A stretch of 64,000 nt of DNA from Agromyces humatus (GCF_021228295.1 NZ_JAJQPD010000004.1:310001-374000); one strand, 5' to 3'. Shown: positions 1 through 9,358, counted from the first letter of the stretch. Made by a program: numbers and translations. Notes: a model not told the origin generated them from the letters alone.

Positions 1-188
1 AGGTGGTCGCCGAGGCCGACGACCGTCGGCGTGATGCCGAAGAGCTCCTGCAGGAGGATCACGACGGGACCAGGGCCCGCGTCGGGATCGCGCCGGTAGA
101 CCGGATAGTCGAACTCGCACGCGATCGCCCCCGCCGAGACGGGCTCGCCCCAGTCGGCGATGTCCCCGATCGGTGCCTGCGTCTTCAT
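1..188 (-). CDS. Dienelactone hydrolase family protein (N-terminal part only)
   Basis: Reading the minus strand from an ATG at 188 gives 62 codons that run off the window edge. The peptide contains the segment VVILLQELFGITPTVVGLGD, which matches the first beta-strand and Glu-containing turn (QE-FG) conserved near the N terminus of dienelactone hydrolases, alpha/beta hydrolases that act on cyclic esters and related carbonyl compounds. The Cys-Asp-His triad would lie beyond the edge, so activity cannot be judged. The gene is divergent from the regulator starting at 484 across about 295 bp. Family assignment is fairly safe from this motif; the substrate is unknown. Confidence 0.75.
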   Translation of the reverse strand, partial: MKTQAPIGDIADWGEPVSAGAIACEFDYPVYRRDPDAGPGPVVILLQELFGITPTVVGLGDH

Positions 189-425
189 CGGACGACCCCC
201 AACGTCGATGACGGGCGTGTCGTCGGCCAGCCTATGCCCGCGACGCGCGGCCGCGGAAGGTCACGGTGCAGCGACCGCGCAGCAGTGCCGCGCCGAACCT
301 CGACGCGCTGACCGCGCCTGCACCTGCACCTGCATTTGGACGCGCCATGCGCCAGACAGAAGCCGATTCTTCTGCGTCAGATCTCGTCGCATCGGACGAT
401 TTCACGCAACGGATGCCCCTGCTCG

Positions 426-447
426 CGGAACTCTCGCGAGAGTTCCG
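426..447. promoter_or_regulatory. 22-bp perfect palindrome, candidate operator
   Basis: The stretch has perfect dyad symmetry; its inner 20 bases read GGAACTCTCGCGAGAGTTCC. It ends 37 bp before the ATG of the HTH regulator at 484 and lies in the divergent gap with the hydrolase gene. Position and symmetry suggest an operator for autoregulation. Which protein binds is inferred, not shown. Confidence 0.45.
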
Positions 448-483
448 TTTGCGACATCCGCTCGCTCGTGTGACCATCGAGAG

Positions 484-1971
484 ATGATCACCGCGGATCG
501 AAGCGCAACGCTCACCCCCGTCGAACCGGCCGAACCCGCCGATGGAGTCGACGCGCTCACGCTCGGCCGCCGCATTCGCGAACGTCGTACCGCCCGCGGC
601 ATGACCCTCGGCGCGCTCGCCGCGGCGATCGACCGGGCGCCGTCGCAGGTCAGCGCGATCGAGAACGGCAAGCGCGAGCCACGCCTCTCGATGCTGCGCA
701 CGATCGCGCTGGCGCTCGGCACGACCGTCGACGAGCTCCTCCGTGCCGATGCGCCGAGTGAGCGCGCCGCCCTCGAGATCGCCGTCGAGCGGGCGCAGCG
801 CGGCCCCGTCTTCCAGGCGCTGGGGCTCGAGCCGTTCCGCGTGGCCAAGACGATGAGCGACCAGACGCTGCAGACGATCCTCGCGCTGCACCACGAGATC
901 GACCGCCTGCACCGCGAGCGCGCCGCGACGCCCGAGGAGGCGCGGCGGGCGAACGCCGAGCTGCGCGCCGAGATGCGTGCCCGCGACAACTTCTACCCCG
1001 AGCTCGAGGCGAAGGCCGCCGAGCTGCTCGAGGCCGTCGGGCACACCGGCGGACCGGTGTCGCACCAGCTCGTCGCCGACATGGCGAGCCACCTCGGCTA
1101 CTCGCTGCACTACGTCGGCGACCTGCCCCACTCGACCCGCTCGGTGACCGACAAGCGCAACGGCCGCATCTACCTGCCGACGCAGCAGTCGCCGTCGCGC
1201 GACTCGCGCTCCCCCATCCTGCAGGCGCTCGCCAGCCACCTGCTCGACCACGACGAGCCCGCGAGCTACGCCGACTTCCTGCGCCAGCGCATCGAGACGA
1301 ACTACCTGACCGCGGCGATCCTGCTGCCCGAGCAGGCTGCGGTGCGGTTCCTCACCGAGGCGAAGAACCTGCGCCGCATCTCGATGGAGGAGCTTCGCGA
1401 CGCGTTCGCCGTCTCGTACGAGACCGCCGCCCACCGCTTCACGAACCTCGCGACGGCGCGCCTCGACATTCCGGTGCACTTCACGAAGGTGCATGAGTCG
1501 GGCACGATCATCAAGGCGTACGAGAACGACCGGGTGCGCTTCCCCTCCGACGCACTCGGCGCGATCGAGGGCACGACGATGTGCCGCAACTGGACGGCGC
1601 GAACCGTCTTCGACGTCGAAGACCGCTTCAGCCCCTGGTACCAGTACACCGACACCTCGTCGGGCACCTTCTGGTGCACGTCGCGCATCGAGAAGGCGAA
1701 AGAGGGCGAGTACTCGGTTTCGGTGGGCGTGCCGTTCGAGCACGTGAAGTGGTTCCGCGGGCGCGAGACACCGCACCGTGCGGTGTCGCGATGCCCCGAC
1801 GAATCCTGCTGCCGCCAGGCGCCGGGTGCGCTGGCCGAGAAGTGGGCGGATGCCTCGTGGCCGGCCGCTCGCACCCCGACGAGCCTGCTCGCGGCGCTGC
1901 CGACGGGCACGTTCCCGGGCGTCGACCAGACCGAGGTGTACCAGTTCCTCGAGGCGCACGCGCCGCGCTGA
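484..1971 (+). CDS. ScfR/RamB-type transcriptional regulator (XRE HTH + IrrE-like domain)
   Basis: The 495-aa protein has an N-terminal XRE helix-turn-helix at about residues 25-80 (LGRRIRERRTARGMTLGALA, then SQVSAIENGKREP). A middle ImmA/IrrE-like region follows at about 200-330, and the C-terminal region contains spaced cysteines (MCRNW, FWCTSR, CPDESCC). This order and length match short-chain fatty acyl regulators such as RamB and PrpR, which bind acyl-CoA and control acetate, glyoxylate or propionate metabolism. The open frame extends far upstream, but the ATG at 484 is preferred because the HTH begins soon after it and GAGAG precedes it. A 22-bp palindrome lies just upstream. The target genes are unknown. 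Confidence 0.85.
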   Translation: MITADRSATLTPVEPAEPADGVDALTLGRRIRERRTARGMTLGALAAAIDRAPSQVSAIENGKREPRLSMLRTIALALGTTVDELLRADAPSERAALEIAVERAQRGPVFQALGLEPFRVAKTMSDQTLQTILALHHEIDRLHRERAATPEEARRANAELRAEMRARDNFYPELEAKAAELLEAVGHTGGPVSHQLVADMASHLGYSLHYVGDLPHSTRSVTDKRNGRIYLPTQQSPSRDSRSPILQALASHLLDHDEPASYADFLRQRIETNYLTAAILLPEQAAVRFLTEAKNLRRISMEELRDAFAVSYETAAHRFTNLATARLDIPVHFTKVHESGTIIKAYENDRVRFPSDALGAIEGTTMCRNWTARTVFDVEDRFSPWYQYTDTSSGTFWCTSRIEKAKEGEYSVSVGVPFEHVKWFRGRETPHRAVSRCPDESCCRQAPGALAEKWADASWPAARTPTSLLAALPTGTFPGVDQTEVYQFLEAHAPR

Positions 1972-2034
1972 CCCACCGGTCGAGCACCGCGCAGCGCGCA
2001 ACGAGACCGCCCGGCGGTCACTCGATTCCGGCGG

Positions 2035-4389
2035 TCACCCCGCAGGTGGCATCACATATGCGATGTGCACGTCATCGATCTCCCCGTTGAACGCGAACGG
2101 CATCCTGTCGGCGTACTCCCGTGAGACCGCGCCGCCGTACGCCCGGCCGATGTCGAGGCAGTCGTTCGCGCTGAACAGCAGCGGCGCACTGACCGGCACG
2201 GTGCCCGAGCCCACCGGCGTGCCATCGACCGACAGCACGACCTCGAGCGGGCCGCCGGGCCGCGGCTCGACGTAGCGCGTGGCGATCTCGATCGTCGCCT
2301 CGCCGGCGGCCAGCGGCGCCGACGAGGTGATCGTCGTTCGCTGGATGAGGAAGAGGTTGTACTCGTAGGTCAGCACGCCATCGACGAGGAACAGCGTGAG
2401 CCCTCCGCCGACGCCGCCCAGCTTGTAGAGCACGCCGTTGGCACGTTCGGGCAGGCGCACCTTCATGGTGACCGTGTTCGGCTTGTTGCCGAGCGCCGGG
2501 GCGCAGAACTCCGGAATGCGCACGGTGTCGCCGCTCAGCCGCCACTCGGTGTACGGCGGGCCCAGGCGCATCTCCGGGTGGTAGACCACGATCCAGAGGC
2601 CGCCGCCGATCGGCAGCACCTCGTTCCTGGCGGCCTCGATGGCGAACACCTCCTTGAGCTCGGCGAGCTTCTCAGGATGCTCGGCGGCGAGGTCGTTCGC
2701 CTGCGTCCAGTCCTCGTCGAGGTGGTACAGCTCCCACCGATCCGCGTCCGGCGTCCACGTCTTGATCCCGGCCGGCAGGCCGGGCACCCACGGCAGGCGC
2801 GGCCCCATCGCCGACGCCATCCATCCGTCGGAGTAGATCGAGCGGCTCGCCATGATCTCGAAGTACTGCGTGCGGCGCCGACCCTCGGCTGCGGCGTCGT
2901 CGATCGAGTACGCCATGCTGATCCCGTCGATCGGGTCCTGCGGGATGCCGTTGACCGTGTCGGGGTGCGAGATGCCGATGATGTCGTAGATCGTCGGCAC
3001 CAGGTCGATGACGTGGTGGAACTGCGTGCGCGGCACCGGGTCGTGCGTGATGCGGTTCGGCCACTGCACGAACATCGGGTTCCTCGTGCCGCCCAGGTGC
3101 GAGGCGAGGAGCTTCATACCCTGGTAGGGCGCGGAGCCCGCCCACGCCCATCCGGCGTGGTACATGTTGTCGGTCGTCGGCGTGCCGAGTGCGTCGAGGC
3201 CCCCGAGCTCCTCGAGCGCCGCGATGTGCTGCTCGACGGTCGATGGGATGCCGTTCTGGGCGAGCAGTTCGCTGATGGTGCCGTTCTGCCCCTCGCCCGA
3301 CGACCCGTTGTCGCCCCAGATGTAGACGACGATCGTGTTGTCGCCGTAGCCGAGTCGTTCGATCTCATCGACCACGCGTCCCGCCTGCACGTCGGCGTGT
3401 TCGCCGAACCCGGCGCAGACCTCCATCAGGCGTCGCTGGAACGGCTTCTGGTCGTCGGGGATGTCGTCCCAAGCGGCGAGCGTCTCGTGCCGCGGGGTGA
3501 GTTCGGCGTCCTGCGGGATCCAGCCCGCGGCCTTCGCACCCTCGTGGGCGCGCTCGCGGTACACATCCCAGCCGTCGTCGAACTTGCCCGCGTACTTGTC
3601 GGCCCACTCCCTCGGCACCTGATGGGGCCCGTGGATCGCGCCGGGCGCCCAGTACATGAAGAACGGTTGGTCGGGCGCGGTCGCCCGGTGCTCGCGCAGC
3701 CACTTCATCGCGTCGTCGGCGATGTCCTCGCTGAGGTGATACCCCTCTTCGGGCGTCTTCGGCGGCAGTACCGACGTGGTGTTCCGCACCAGGTTCGGCT
3801 CGTACTGCGACGCTTCGCCGGCGAGGAAGCCGTAGAAGTACTCGAAGCCGTATCCCGTCGGCCAGCGGTCGTACGGTCCCGACGAGGTGGTCTCCTCGGC
3901 CGGCGTGTTGTGCCACTTGCCCCACGCCCCGGTGGCGTACCCGTACTGGCGCAGCACCTCGGCGATCGTCGCACTGCTCTTCGGGATGTGGCCCGAGTAG
4001 CCGTCCCAGTCGTTGGCGAGTTCCGCGATCTGGCCGCTGCCCACCCGGTGGTGGTTGCGCCCGGTGAGCAGCGATGCCCGCGTCGGCGAGCACATCGCCG
4101 TCGTGTGGAACCGGTTGTAGCCGACCCCGTTCGACCGGACCCGCTCCATCGTGGGCGTCTCGACCATGCCGCCCAGCGGCTTCGGCAGCGCGGGTCCGGC
4201 GTCGTCGATGAGGATGACGAGCACGTTGGGCGCGTCGGCGGGCAGGTGCGATTCCCGCGGCTTCGGCGAATACGTCGACTCCGCGAGCGTGCGCCCCGCG
4301 ACGCTGCCGGATGCCGGCGGTGGGAACGGCAGTACGCGGGTCGGCGCGAGCGGTGCTCCGCTCACTGACGGTCGTCGTGCATCAGTCAT
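2035..4389 (-). CDS. Arylsulfatase (sulfatase family, FGly type)
   Basis: This 784-aa protein belongs to the formylglycine-dependent sulfatases, which hydrolyse sulfate esters. The modification motif CSPTR begins at Cys100, the residue that would be converted to formylglycine. Metal-binding Asp residues are seen in VILIDDAG (D62-D63) and later in YIWGDNGSS. The length resembles the large actinobacterial arylsulfatases of about 780 residues. The start at 4389 is chosen because GGAGGGG precedes it at good spacing; the frame stays open further upstream without a sulfatase-like sequence. No signal peptide is visible, so it is probably cytosolic. It is divergent from the FAD oxidoreductase gene at 4608. 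The substrate is unknown. Confidence 0.9.
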   Translation of the reverse strand: MTDARRPSVSGAPLAPTRVLPFPPPASGSVAGRTLAESTYSPKPRESHLPADAPNVLVILIDDAGPALPKPLGGMVETPTMERVRSNGVGYNRFHTTAMCSPTRASLLTGRNHHRVGSGQIAELANDWDGYSGHIPKSSATIAEVLRQYGYATGAWGKWHNTPAEETTSSGPYDRWPTGYGFEYFYGFLAGEASQYEPNLVRNTTSVLPPKTPEEGYHLSEDIADDAMKWLREHRATAPDQPFFMYWAPGAIHGPHQVPREWADKYAGKFDDGWDVYRERAHEGAKAAGWIPQDAELTPRHETLAAWDDIPDDQKPFQRRLMEVCAGFGEHADVQAGRVVDEIERLGYGDNTIVVYIWGDNGSSGEGQNGTISELLAQNGIPSTVEQHIAALEELGGLDALGTPTTDNMYHAGWAWAGSAPYQGMKLLASHLGGTRNPMFVQWPNRITHDPVPRTQFHHVIDLVPTIYDIIGISHPDTVNGIPQDPIDGISMAYSIDDAAAEGRRRTQYFEIMASRSIYSDGWMASAMGPRLPWVPGLPAGIKTWTPDADRWELYHLDEDWTQANDLAAEHPEKLAELKEVFAIEAARNEVLPIGGGLWIVVYHPEMRLGPPYTEWRLSGDTVRIPEFCAPALGNKPNTVTMKVRLPERANGVLYKLGGVGGGLTLFLVDGVLTYEYNLFLIQRTTITSSAPLAAGEATIEIATRYVEPRPGGPLEVVLSVDGTPVGSGTVPVSAPLLFSANDCLDIGRAYGGAVSREYADRMPFAFNGEIDDVHIAYVMPPAG

Positions 4390-4607
4390 GGGCTCGTTCC
4401 CCTCCGCAACGGTTCTCTCAGGGTCTCCACTGCTTCGGCGGGATGCATCACGCAGATGAGGTGATACGGCCGCGACGCGTCGCGAACGCAGCATCGCGAC
4501 ATCCGTGCGCTCTGTACGACGGCGAGCGGATGTCGGGACACTGCGCGCTGGCGCCCGGCGGGTGCCGCGCGGGAGGATGGGAACACAGACCGCATCGGAG
4601 TGATCTC

Positions 4608-6059
4608 GTGGCAACCACCGTCTTCGAACGACGCCGGCCGCCGGCATCCGTCGTGCAGCACTCGCTCGCCGACACCCGCCAATCGGTGTTCTGGCTCGAC
4701 GACCTCGCCGCGTCGGGCGGGCAACCGACTCGCCGTGTGCTCACCCACAACCACGTCGCCGACCTCGCCGTCGTCGGCGGCGGCTACACCGGCCTGTGGA
4801 CCGCGATCCTTGCGAAGCAGCGCAACCCCGGCACGCGCGTCATCGTGGTCGAGGCGAAGTCGATCGGGTGGGCGGCGTCGGGCCGCAACGGCGGATTCTG
4901 CGAGGCGAGCCTCACGCACGGGCGCGAGAACGGCCTCGCCCGCTGGCCCGACGAGCTCGACACGCTCGACCGCCTCGGGCTCGAGAACCTCGACGCGATC
5001 GAGGCGGCCGAGGCCGAGCTGGACATGTCGTTCGAGTTCGAGCGCAACGGCTCGCTCGACGTCGCGGTCGAACCGCACCAACTCGAGTGGCTCGAGGAGT
5101 CACTGGCCGACGCCGCGGGGCGCGGCGACGACTCGGTGATCTACCTCGACGAGGCGGCCGTGCAGGCCGAGGTGGCGTCGCCCACCTATCTCGGAGCGGT
5201 GTGGAACACGCGCACGAGCGCGATCCTGCACCCCGCGAAGCTCGCGTCCGAGCTCGCGCGGGTCGCCGAAGACCTCGGGGTCGAGATCTTCGAGCGGTCA
5301 CGGGTGCTCCGCCTCGAGACCCCCGGTTCCACGGGCGCGGCCAGCGTCGTCACCGACGTGGGCCGCATCGATTCGGCCCGCGTGGTGCTCGCGACGAACG
5401 TGTTCCCGTCGCTGCTGAAGCGCAACCGGCTCATGACGGTGCCCGTCTACGACTACGCGCTCATGACCGAACCGCTTACGGCCGAGCAGCTCGCCTCGAT
5501 CGGCTGGTCGCGCCGGCAGGGCATCGGCGACATGGCGAACCAGTTCCACTACTACCGCATGACGCGCGACAACCGCATCCTCTTCGGCGGCTACGACGCG
5601 GTGTACCACTACGGTCGCCGCATGCGTGATCGGTACGAGCAGCGCCCCGCCGCGTTCGAGATGCTCGCAGGCCACTTCTTCACGACCTTCCCGCAGCTCG
5701 AGGGCATGCGTTTCTCGCACAAGTGGGCGGGCGCGGTCGACACTTCGACCCAGTTCACGGCCTTCTTCGGCACCGCCCGCGACAATCGCGTCGCATATGC
5801 GGCCGGATTCACGGGCCTCGGTGTCGCGTCGACGCGATTCGCCGCCGAGGTCATGCTCGACCTGCTCGAGCATCGCGACAACGAGCGCACCTCGCTCGAG
5901 ATGGTGCGCAAGCGTCCGCTTCCGTTCCCGCCCGAGCCGGCCGCCGCGATCGGCATCAACGCCACCCGATGGTCGCTCGACCGGGCCGACCACAACCAGG
6001 GACGGCGCAATCTGCTGTTGAAGACGCTCGATGCGCTGGGATTGGGGTTCGATTCATGA
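4608..6059 (+). CDS. FAD-dependent oxidoreductase, DAO family (amine-oxidising type)
   Basis: The 483-aa protein has an FAD-binding Rossmann motif (LAVVGGGYTGLWTA) near residue 50, followed by SGRNGGF, a typical signature of the D-amino-acid oxidase/PuuB-like branch. Such enzymes oxidise C-N bonds of amino acids or gamma-glutamylated polyamines. The GTG start at 4608 is preferred because GGAG stands about 9 nt upstream and the first beta-strand follows after a leader of about 45 residues, as in relatives. Its stop overlaps the start of the cupin gene (ATGA at 6056-6059), so the two are translationally coupled. The exact amine substrate cannot be read from sequence. Confidence 0.85.
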   Translation: MATTVFERRRPPASVVQHSLADTRQSVFWLDDLAASGGQPTRRVLTHNHVADLAVVGGGYTGLWTAILAKQRNPGTRVIVVEAKSIGWAASGRNGGFCEASLTHGRENGLARWPDELDTLDRLGLENLDAIEAAEAELDMSFEFERNGSLDVAVEPHQLEWLEESLADAAGRGDDSVIYLDEAAVQAEVASPTYLGAVWNTRTSAILHPAKLASELARVAEDLGVEIFERSRVLRLETPGSTGAASVVTDVGRIDSARVVLATNVFPSLLKRNRLMTVPVYDYALMTEPLTAEQLASIGWSRRQGIGDMANQFHYYRMTRDNRILFGGYDAVYHYGRRMRDRYEQRPAAFEMLAGHFFTTFPQLEGMRFSHKWAGAVDTSTQFTAFFGTARDNRVAYAAGFTGLGVASTRFAAEVMLDLLEHRDNERTSLEMVRKRPLPFPPEPAAAIGINATRWSLDRADHNQGRRNLLLKTLDALGLGFDS

Positions 6060-6415
6060 GTGACGTCATGCGCCTGCTTGCCGCGACGGTGACGGATGCC
6101 GCATCCGCCGCCCTCTCGTATGAACCGGTGCCGGCCGACCAGGTCGTCGCGGGGTCGCCCACCACCGGCTACGTCGTGCTCGACGAGGGCCCGTCGGGCA
6201 CCGTCGGCGTGTGGGAGATGACGCCCGGCGCGATGCGCGACGTCGAGGCCGACGAGGTGTTCATGGTGCTCGCTGGCGCCGCGACGGTCGAGTTCGAGCA
6301 CCCCCACTCATCGCCGATCGTGCTCGCGCCCGGTTCGGTCGTGCGCCTCGAGGCCGGCATGAAGACGATCTGGACGGTGCGCGAAACGCTGCGCAAGGTG
6401 TACGTCGCGCCCTGA
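6056..6415 (+). CDS. Small cupin-domain protein
   Basis: This 119-aa single-domain protein has a cupin fold pattern: TVGVWEMTPGAM followed by ADEVFMVLAGAATVEFE and a PGSVVRLEAG turn, like the Cupin_3 (DUF861/EutQ-like) group. It overlaps the upstream FAD oxidoreductase by 4 bp. Such two-gene units are common in amine catabolism, where the cupin may bind or process a metabolite. The usual metal-binding His residues are not clearly present, so metal dependence is doubtful. Its precise role is unknown. Confidence 0.75.
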   Translation: MSDVMRLLAATVTDAASAALSYEPVPADQVVAGSPTTGYVVLDEGPSGTVGVWEMTPGAMRDVEADEVFMVLAGAATVEFEHPHSSPIVLAPGSVVRLEAGMKTIWTVRETLRKVYVAP

Positions 6416-6600
6416 GGGCGGTCGCGGCGTGATGGCCCTCCTCCCGCCCCGAGCGGGCCTGGCCTGTCACCCCGACTCGTCCTCAACAGGGCGTCGCGCC
6501 CCGGAGTTCTCCACAGATTTATCGCCTCTGATCGGTGATTTCAGCCTCGAACCCGATGTCGGTGGGTCGTGATCGAATGGACTCATGACGCAGTTCGGCG

Positions 6601-8091
6601 GTGCCGCTGACGACGATGCCTCCCGGGCACCGGGCACCGGGCGGCGGTCCGAAGCGCGCCGCCGAGGCTGCGCTCGACGCCGAACTCGAGGCGATCGTCG
6701 AGCTCGAGCGGTCCATCCGCGCCGCGCAGGCCGAGCAGTTGCGGCGCATCGAGCGCGCGCACGGCTGGGCGCACGCGGTCGAACGGGTGCATGAGGGCAG
6801 CAGCTCGACCGATCGCGAACTCGCGACGCGCGCGTTCGTCGCAGAACTCGCGACGGCGCTGCGGGTGCACGAGCGGCACTCGGGTGCGATGGTCGCCGAC
6901 GCTACGCAGCTTCGGTCGCTGCCCTCGACGCTCGACGCGCTCGCACGTGGCGCGATCGGGCTCGCCCACACCCGCACGATCATCGATGCGACCCAGGGCA
7001 TGCCGCAGCCGCTCCTCGCCGAGTTCGAGGTCACGGCGCTCGATCGTGCAGCGCGCCTGACCAATGCGTCGCTGCGGCGCAGCCTGCGGGGGTTGCGCGA
7101 GCGCTTGCTCGCCGAGCCCCTCGAGCAGCGACAGGCGCGCAGTGCCCTCGACCGGCGGGTGTGTCTCGAGCCCGAGCCCGACGGCATGGCCTGGCTCAGC
7201 CTCTACCTCCAAGGCGAACGTGCCACGGCCATCCGGGCTCGGCTCGATGCCCTCGCCGGAGCATCCGTCGACGACCGCACGGCGGCGCAGCGGGCGCTCG
7301 ACATCGCGGCCGACCTGTTGCTCGGAAACCCGGTCGCGCACGACGGCAGCGAGCGCGGCGGCGATTCCTGCGGCGAAGGCCCCGGTGCGTCGAACGGCTC
7401 CAGTGGCGATTCGGCCGCCCGGCGTCGACCACTCGGCGCCGTGATCCCGCGGGTGTACGTGACCGTGCCGGTGATGACGCTGCTCGGGCATTCCGACGAG
7501 CCCGCCGAACTCGACGGCTACGGGCCGATCGATGCCGAGACGGCTCGCGAGCTCGCGGCGCATGCGCCCTCGTTCCAACGCATCCTCACGCATCCCGAGA
7601 CCGGCGCCTACCTCTCGTACGGCCGCGAGAGCTACCGGGTGCCGGCCGATCTCGCCGGCTACCTGCGGGTGCGCGACGGTGGGTGCCGATTCCCGGGATG
7701 CGGTCGTCGCGCCGTCGCGAGCGATATCGACCACACCACAGACTGGGCGTTCGACGGGCGCACCGAACACGAAAATCTCGCGCACCTCTGTCGCAAGCAC
7801 CATCGACTCAAGCACCGAACCGGATGGCGAATTGCGCACGAGCCCGGCGGCGTCATTCGTTGGAAGTCACCGGCCGGTCGCATCTACCGAAGTCGACCCG
7901 AGCATCCGTTCGCGCCTGCGCGATCGTCGGTCGACCCCGACGCATCGCCCGGTACTGCGTCGCCGCCAGACGCTCCACCCGAACCCGATCGACCCGCTTC
8001 ACGGCCACCAGCATCTGACTCACTCGGATCCAATCCGGCTGTCAACGAGGAACCCGGCTGGGAAGAGCCGCCGTGGGCGGTGGGGTTCTGA
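6601..8091 (+). CDS. DUF222/HNH endonuclease-like protein; natural start apparently out of frame
   Basis: This protein of about 496 aa has an N-terminal helical DUF222 region and a C-terminal HNH domain (CRFPGCGRR, then SDIDHTTDW and HLCRKHHRLKH), the layout of the 13E12-type repetitive proteins of actinobacteria. The HNH cysteines and histidines look complete. The only in-frame starts are a GTG at 6601 and an ATG at 6616, neither with a ribosome site. A better start is the ATG at 6585, which follows a -10-like TCGAAT by 6 nt but is in another frame. Removing one 7-bp unit of the repeat at 6623-6642 would join it to the rest as MTQFGGAADDD...GGGPKRAAEAA. The gene may be switched off here or be phase-variable. 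Confidence 0.75.
   Translation: MPLTTMPPGHRAPGGGPKRAAEAALDAELEAIVELERSIRAAQAEQLRRIERAHGWAHAVERVHEGSSSTDRELATRAFVAELATALRVHERHSGAMVADATQLRSLPSTLDALARGAIGLAHTRTIIDATQGMPQPLLAEFEVTALDRAARLTNASLRRSLRGLRERLLAEPLEQRQARSALDRRVCLEPEPDGMAWLSLYLQGERATAIRARLDALAGASVDDRTAAQRALDIAADLLLGNPVAHDGSERGGDSCGEGPGASNGSSGDSAARRRPLGAVIPRVYVTVPVMTLLGHSDEPAELDGYGPIDAETARELAAHAPSFQRILTHPETGAYLSYGRESYRVPADLAGYLRVRDGGCRFPGCGRRAVASDIDHTTDWAFDGRTEHENLAHLCRKHHRLKHRTGWRIAHEPGGVIRWKSPAGRIYRSRPEHPFAPARSSVDPDASPGTASPPDAPPEPDRPASRPPASDSLGSNPAVNEEPGWEEPPWAVGF
6623..6642 (+). repeat. 7-bp tandem repeat (CCGGGCA) at the start of the HNH gene
   Basis: Two full copies of CCGGGCA (6623-6629 and 6630-6636) are followed by a six-base partial copy. 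Because 7 is not a multiple of 3, gain or loss of one unit changes the frame between the ATG at 6585 and the DUF222-HNH reading frame. Confidence 0.7.
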
Positions 8092-8133
8092 GCTGATTCG
8101 TCCGCAGAGGTGTGTCTGGTGAGGTGGTGGCTG

Positions 8134-8886
8134 TCAGGCGACCGACACCTCGGCCGCGCCCGACCCGACCGCGGCGTCGGGTGCCGGGCCGACCGGGTCG
8201 ATGTGGAACATGCGGGTGAAGCGCACGACGGCGTCCTGCTCACCGGCGAGCAACTGCACCCCGGCCGGGTCGAGCGCCCCCGAAATGAGATCACGGAACT
8301 CCGCTGCGCTGAGCACGAACTCGGCGCTCGCCTCGAACGCGACCTCGGGTGCGTCGCCGTGACGCGGCTGCGGCAGTGCGCCCGGTCCGATGGGCGTCAC
8401 CTCGAGCGTCGCGTTCACGACGACCACGACGACCGAGACCGCGCCATCTGAAGCCCCACCCACGTGCAGCACGTACTCGGTCGGGGGTGCGCCGGCCGCG
8501 ACATCCGACCGGAAGGCCGCGCGCAACGCCACGGCGAGCGCATCGGCGGTGACGATCTCGCCCTCGGCAGGGTCGCCGAGGGTCGACCACCCCCAACGTT
8601 CGAGCGCGACGACGACGGGTTCGAGCGCACGGCCGAACGCCGTGAGCTCGTACCCGCCGCGCACGGTCGGCACGCGCCTGATGACTCCCGATTCCTGCAG
8701 TTCCTTGAGCCGGTCGCTCAAGATGTTCGTGGGGATGCGCGGGAGTCCCGCCTTCAGGTCGCCGTACCGGCGCGCGCCGACGAGCAGGTCGCGGACGATG
8801 AGCAGCGCCCACCGGTCCCCGACCCGCTCGAGGGCCCGAGCCGCGCCGCTGTACTGGCCGAAGCCGCGCGCGGCGCGTGTGGCCAT
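8134..8886 (-). CDS. HxlR-type winged-helix regulator with C-terminal extension
   Basis: The first ~95 residues form an HxlR/PadR-like winged helix: ALERVGDRWALLIVRDLL, then LPRIPTNILSDRLKELQESG and a GGYELTAFG wing. HxlR regulators are usually 100-150 aa. This one is 250 aa, with a C-terminal half that resembles a small-molecule-binding (SCP2-like) domain, as seen in several actinobacterial members. The start at 8886 is the first Met before the domain; an upstream GTG three codons earlier is possible. It lies 13 bp downstream of the VOC gene in the same direction, and a dyad overlapping their shared promoter suggests it represses its own operon. Confidence 0.85.
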   Translation of the reverse strand: MATRAARGFGQYSGAARALERVGDRWALLIVRDLLVGARRYGDLKAGLPRIPTNILSDRLKELQESGVIRRVPTVRGGYELTAFGRALEPVVVALERWGWSTLGDPAEGEIVTADALAVALRAAFRSDVAAGAPPTEYVLHVGGASDGAVSVVVVVVNATLEVTPIGPGALPQPRHGDAPEVAFEASAEFVLSAAEFRDLISGALDPAGVQLLAGEQDAVVRFTRMFHIDPVGPAPDAAVGSGAAEVSVA

Positions 8887-8899
8887 GTGCCCGACCCGG

Positions 8900-9358
8900 T
8901 CAGGCCGACGCCGAAGGCGCCGAGGCTCCCTGCTCGGCCAGGTACGCCTCGGGGCCCTGCGCGGCGGCCGCCGGGTCCATGTAGAGGAAGCCGAGGATGT
9001 TGCCGTCGGGGTCTTCGAGGTCGCGCGAGTACATGAACCCGTAGTCCTGCGCCTCGCGCGGCTCGACACCTCCGGCGGCGAGGCCCTTGGCGAGCACCTC
9101 GTCGACCTCGTCGCGGGAGTCGCGGCTGAACGCGACACTCGTCTGCGCGTGCGTCTTCGGGTCGATGATCTGCTTGTCGGTGAACGTGCCGAGGTACTCG
9201 CGGGTCAGCACCATGAAGTAGATGTTGTCGCCGAAGACGATGCAGGCGGCGTTCTCATCGGTGAAGGCCGGGTTGATGCTGAACCCGAGCGCCTCGTAGA
9301 ACGCCTTCGAGCGGTCGAGGTCGGTGGTGGGCAGGTTCACGAAGATGCTCGTGGTCAT
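8900..9358 (-). CDS. VOC family (glyoxalase/bleomycin-resistance-like) protein
   Basis: This 152-aa protein starts with SIFVNLPTTDLDRSKAFYEA and ends with DPDGNILGFLYMDP, the two beta-alpha-beta-beta-beta modules of vicinal oxygen chelate proteins. The second module carries the usual late Gly/Asn-rich strand. Members are metal-dependent lyases, isomerases or antibiotic-binding proteins; the substrate cannot be assigned. The start at 9358 is set by TTGGAG about 6 nt upstream. It is the first gene of a two-gene unit with the HxlR regulator. Confidence 0.85.
   Translation of the reverse strand: MTTSIFVNLPTTDLDRSKAFYEALGFSINPAFTDENAACIVFGDNIYFMVLTREYLGTFTDKQIIDPKTHAQTSVAFSRDSRDEVDEVLAKGLAAGGVEPREAQDYGFMYSRDLEDPDGNILGFLYMDPAAAAQGPEAYLAEQGASAPSASA

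Noticed and set aside
232..2001. Long minus-strand frame opposite the ScfR-type regulator
   Set aside because: No domain, Arg/Val-rich composition, and the plus strand encodes a well-defined HTH protein.
2578..4368. Plus-strand frame of about 600 codons opposite the arylsulfatase
   Set aside because: Antisense to a clear sulfatase with CSPTR motif; no recognisable fold in the plus-strand peptide.
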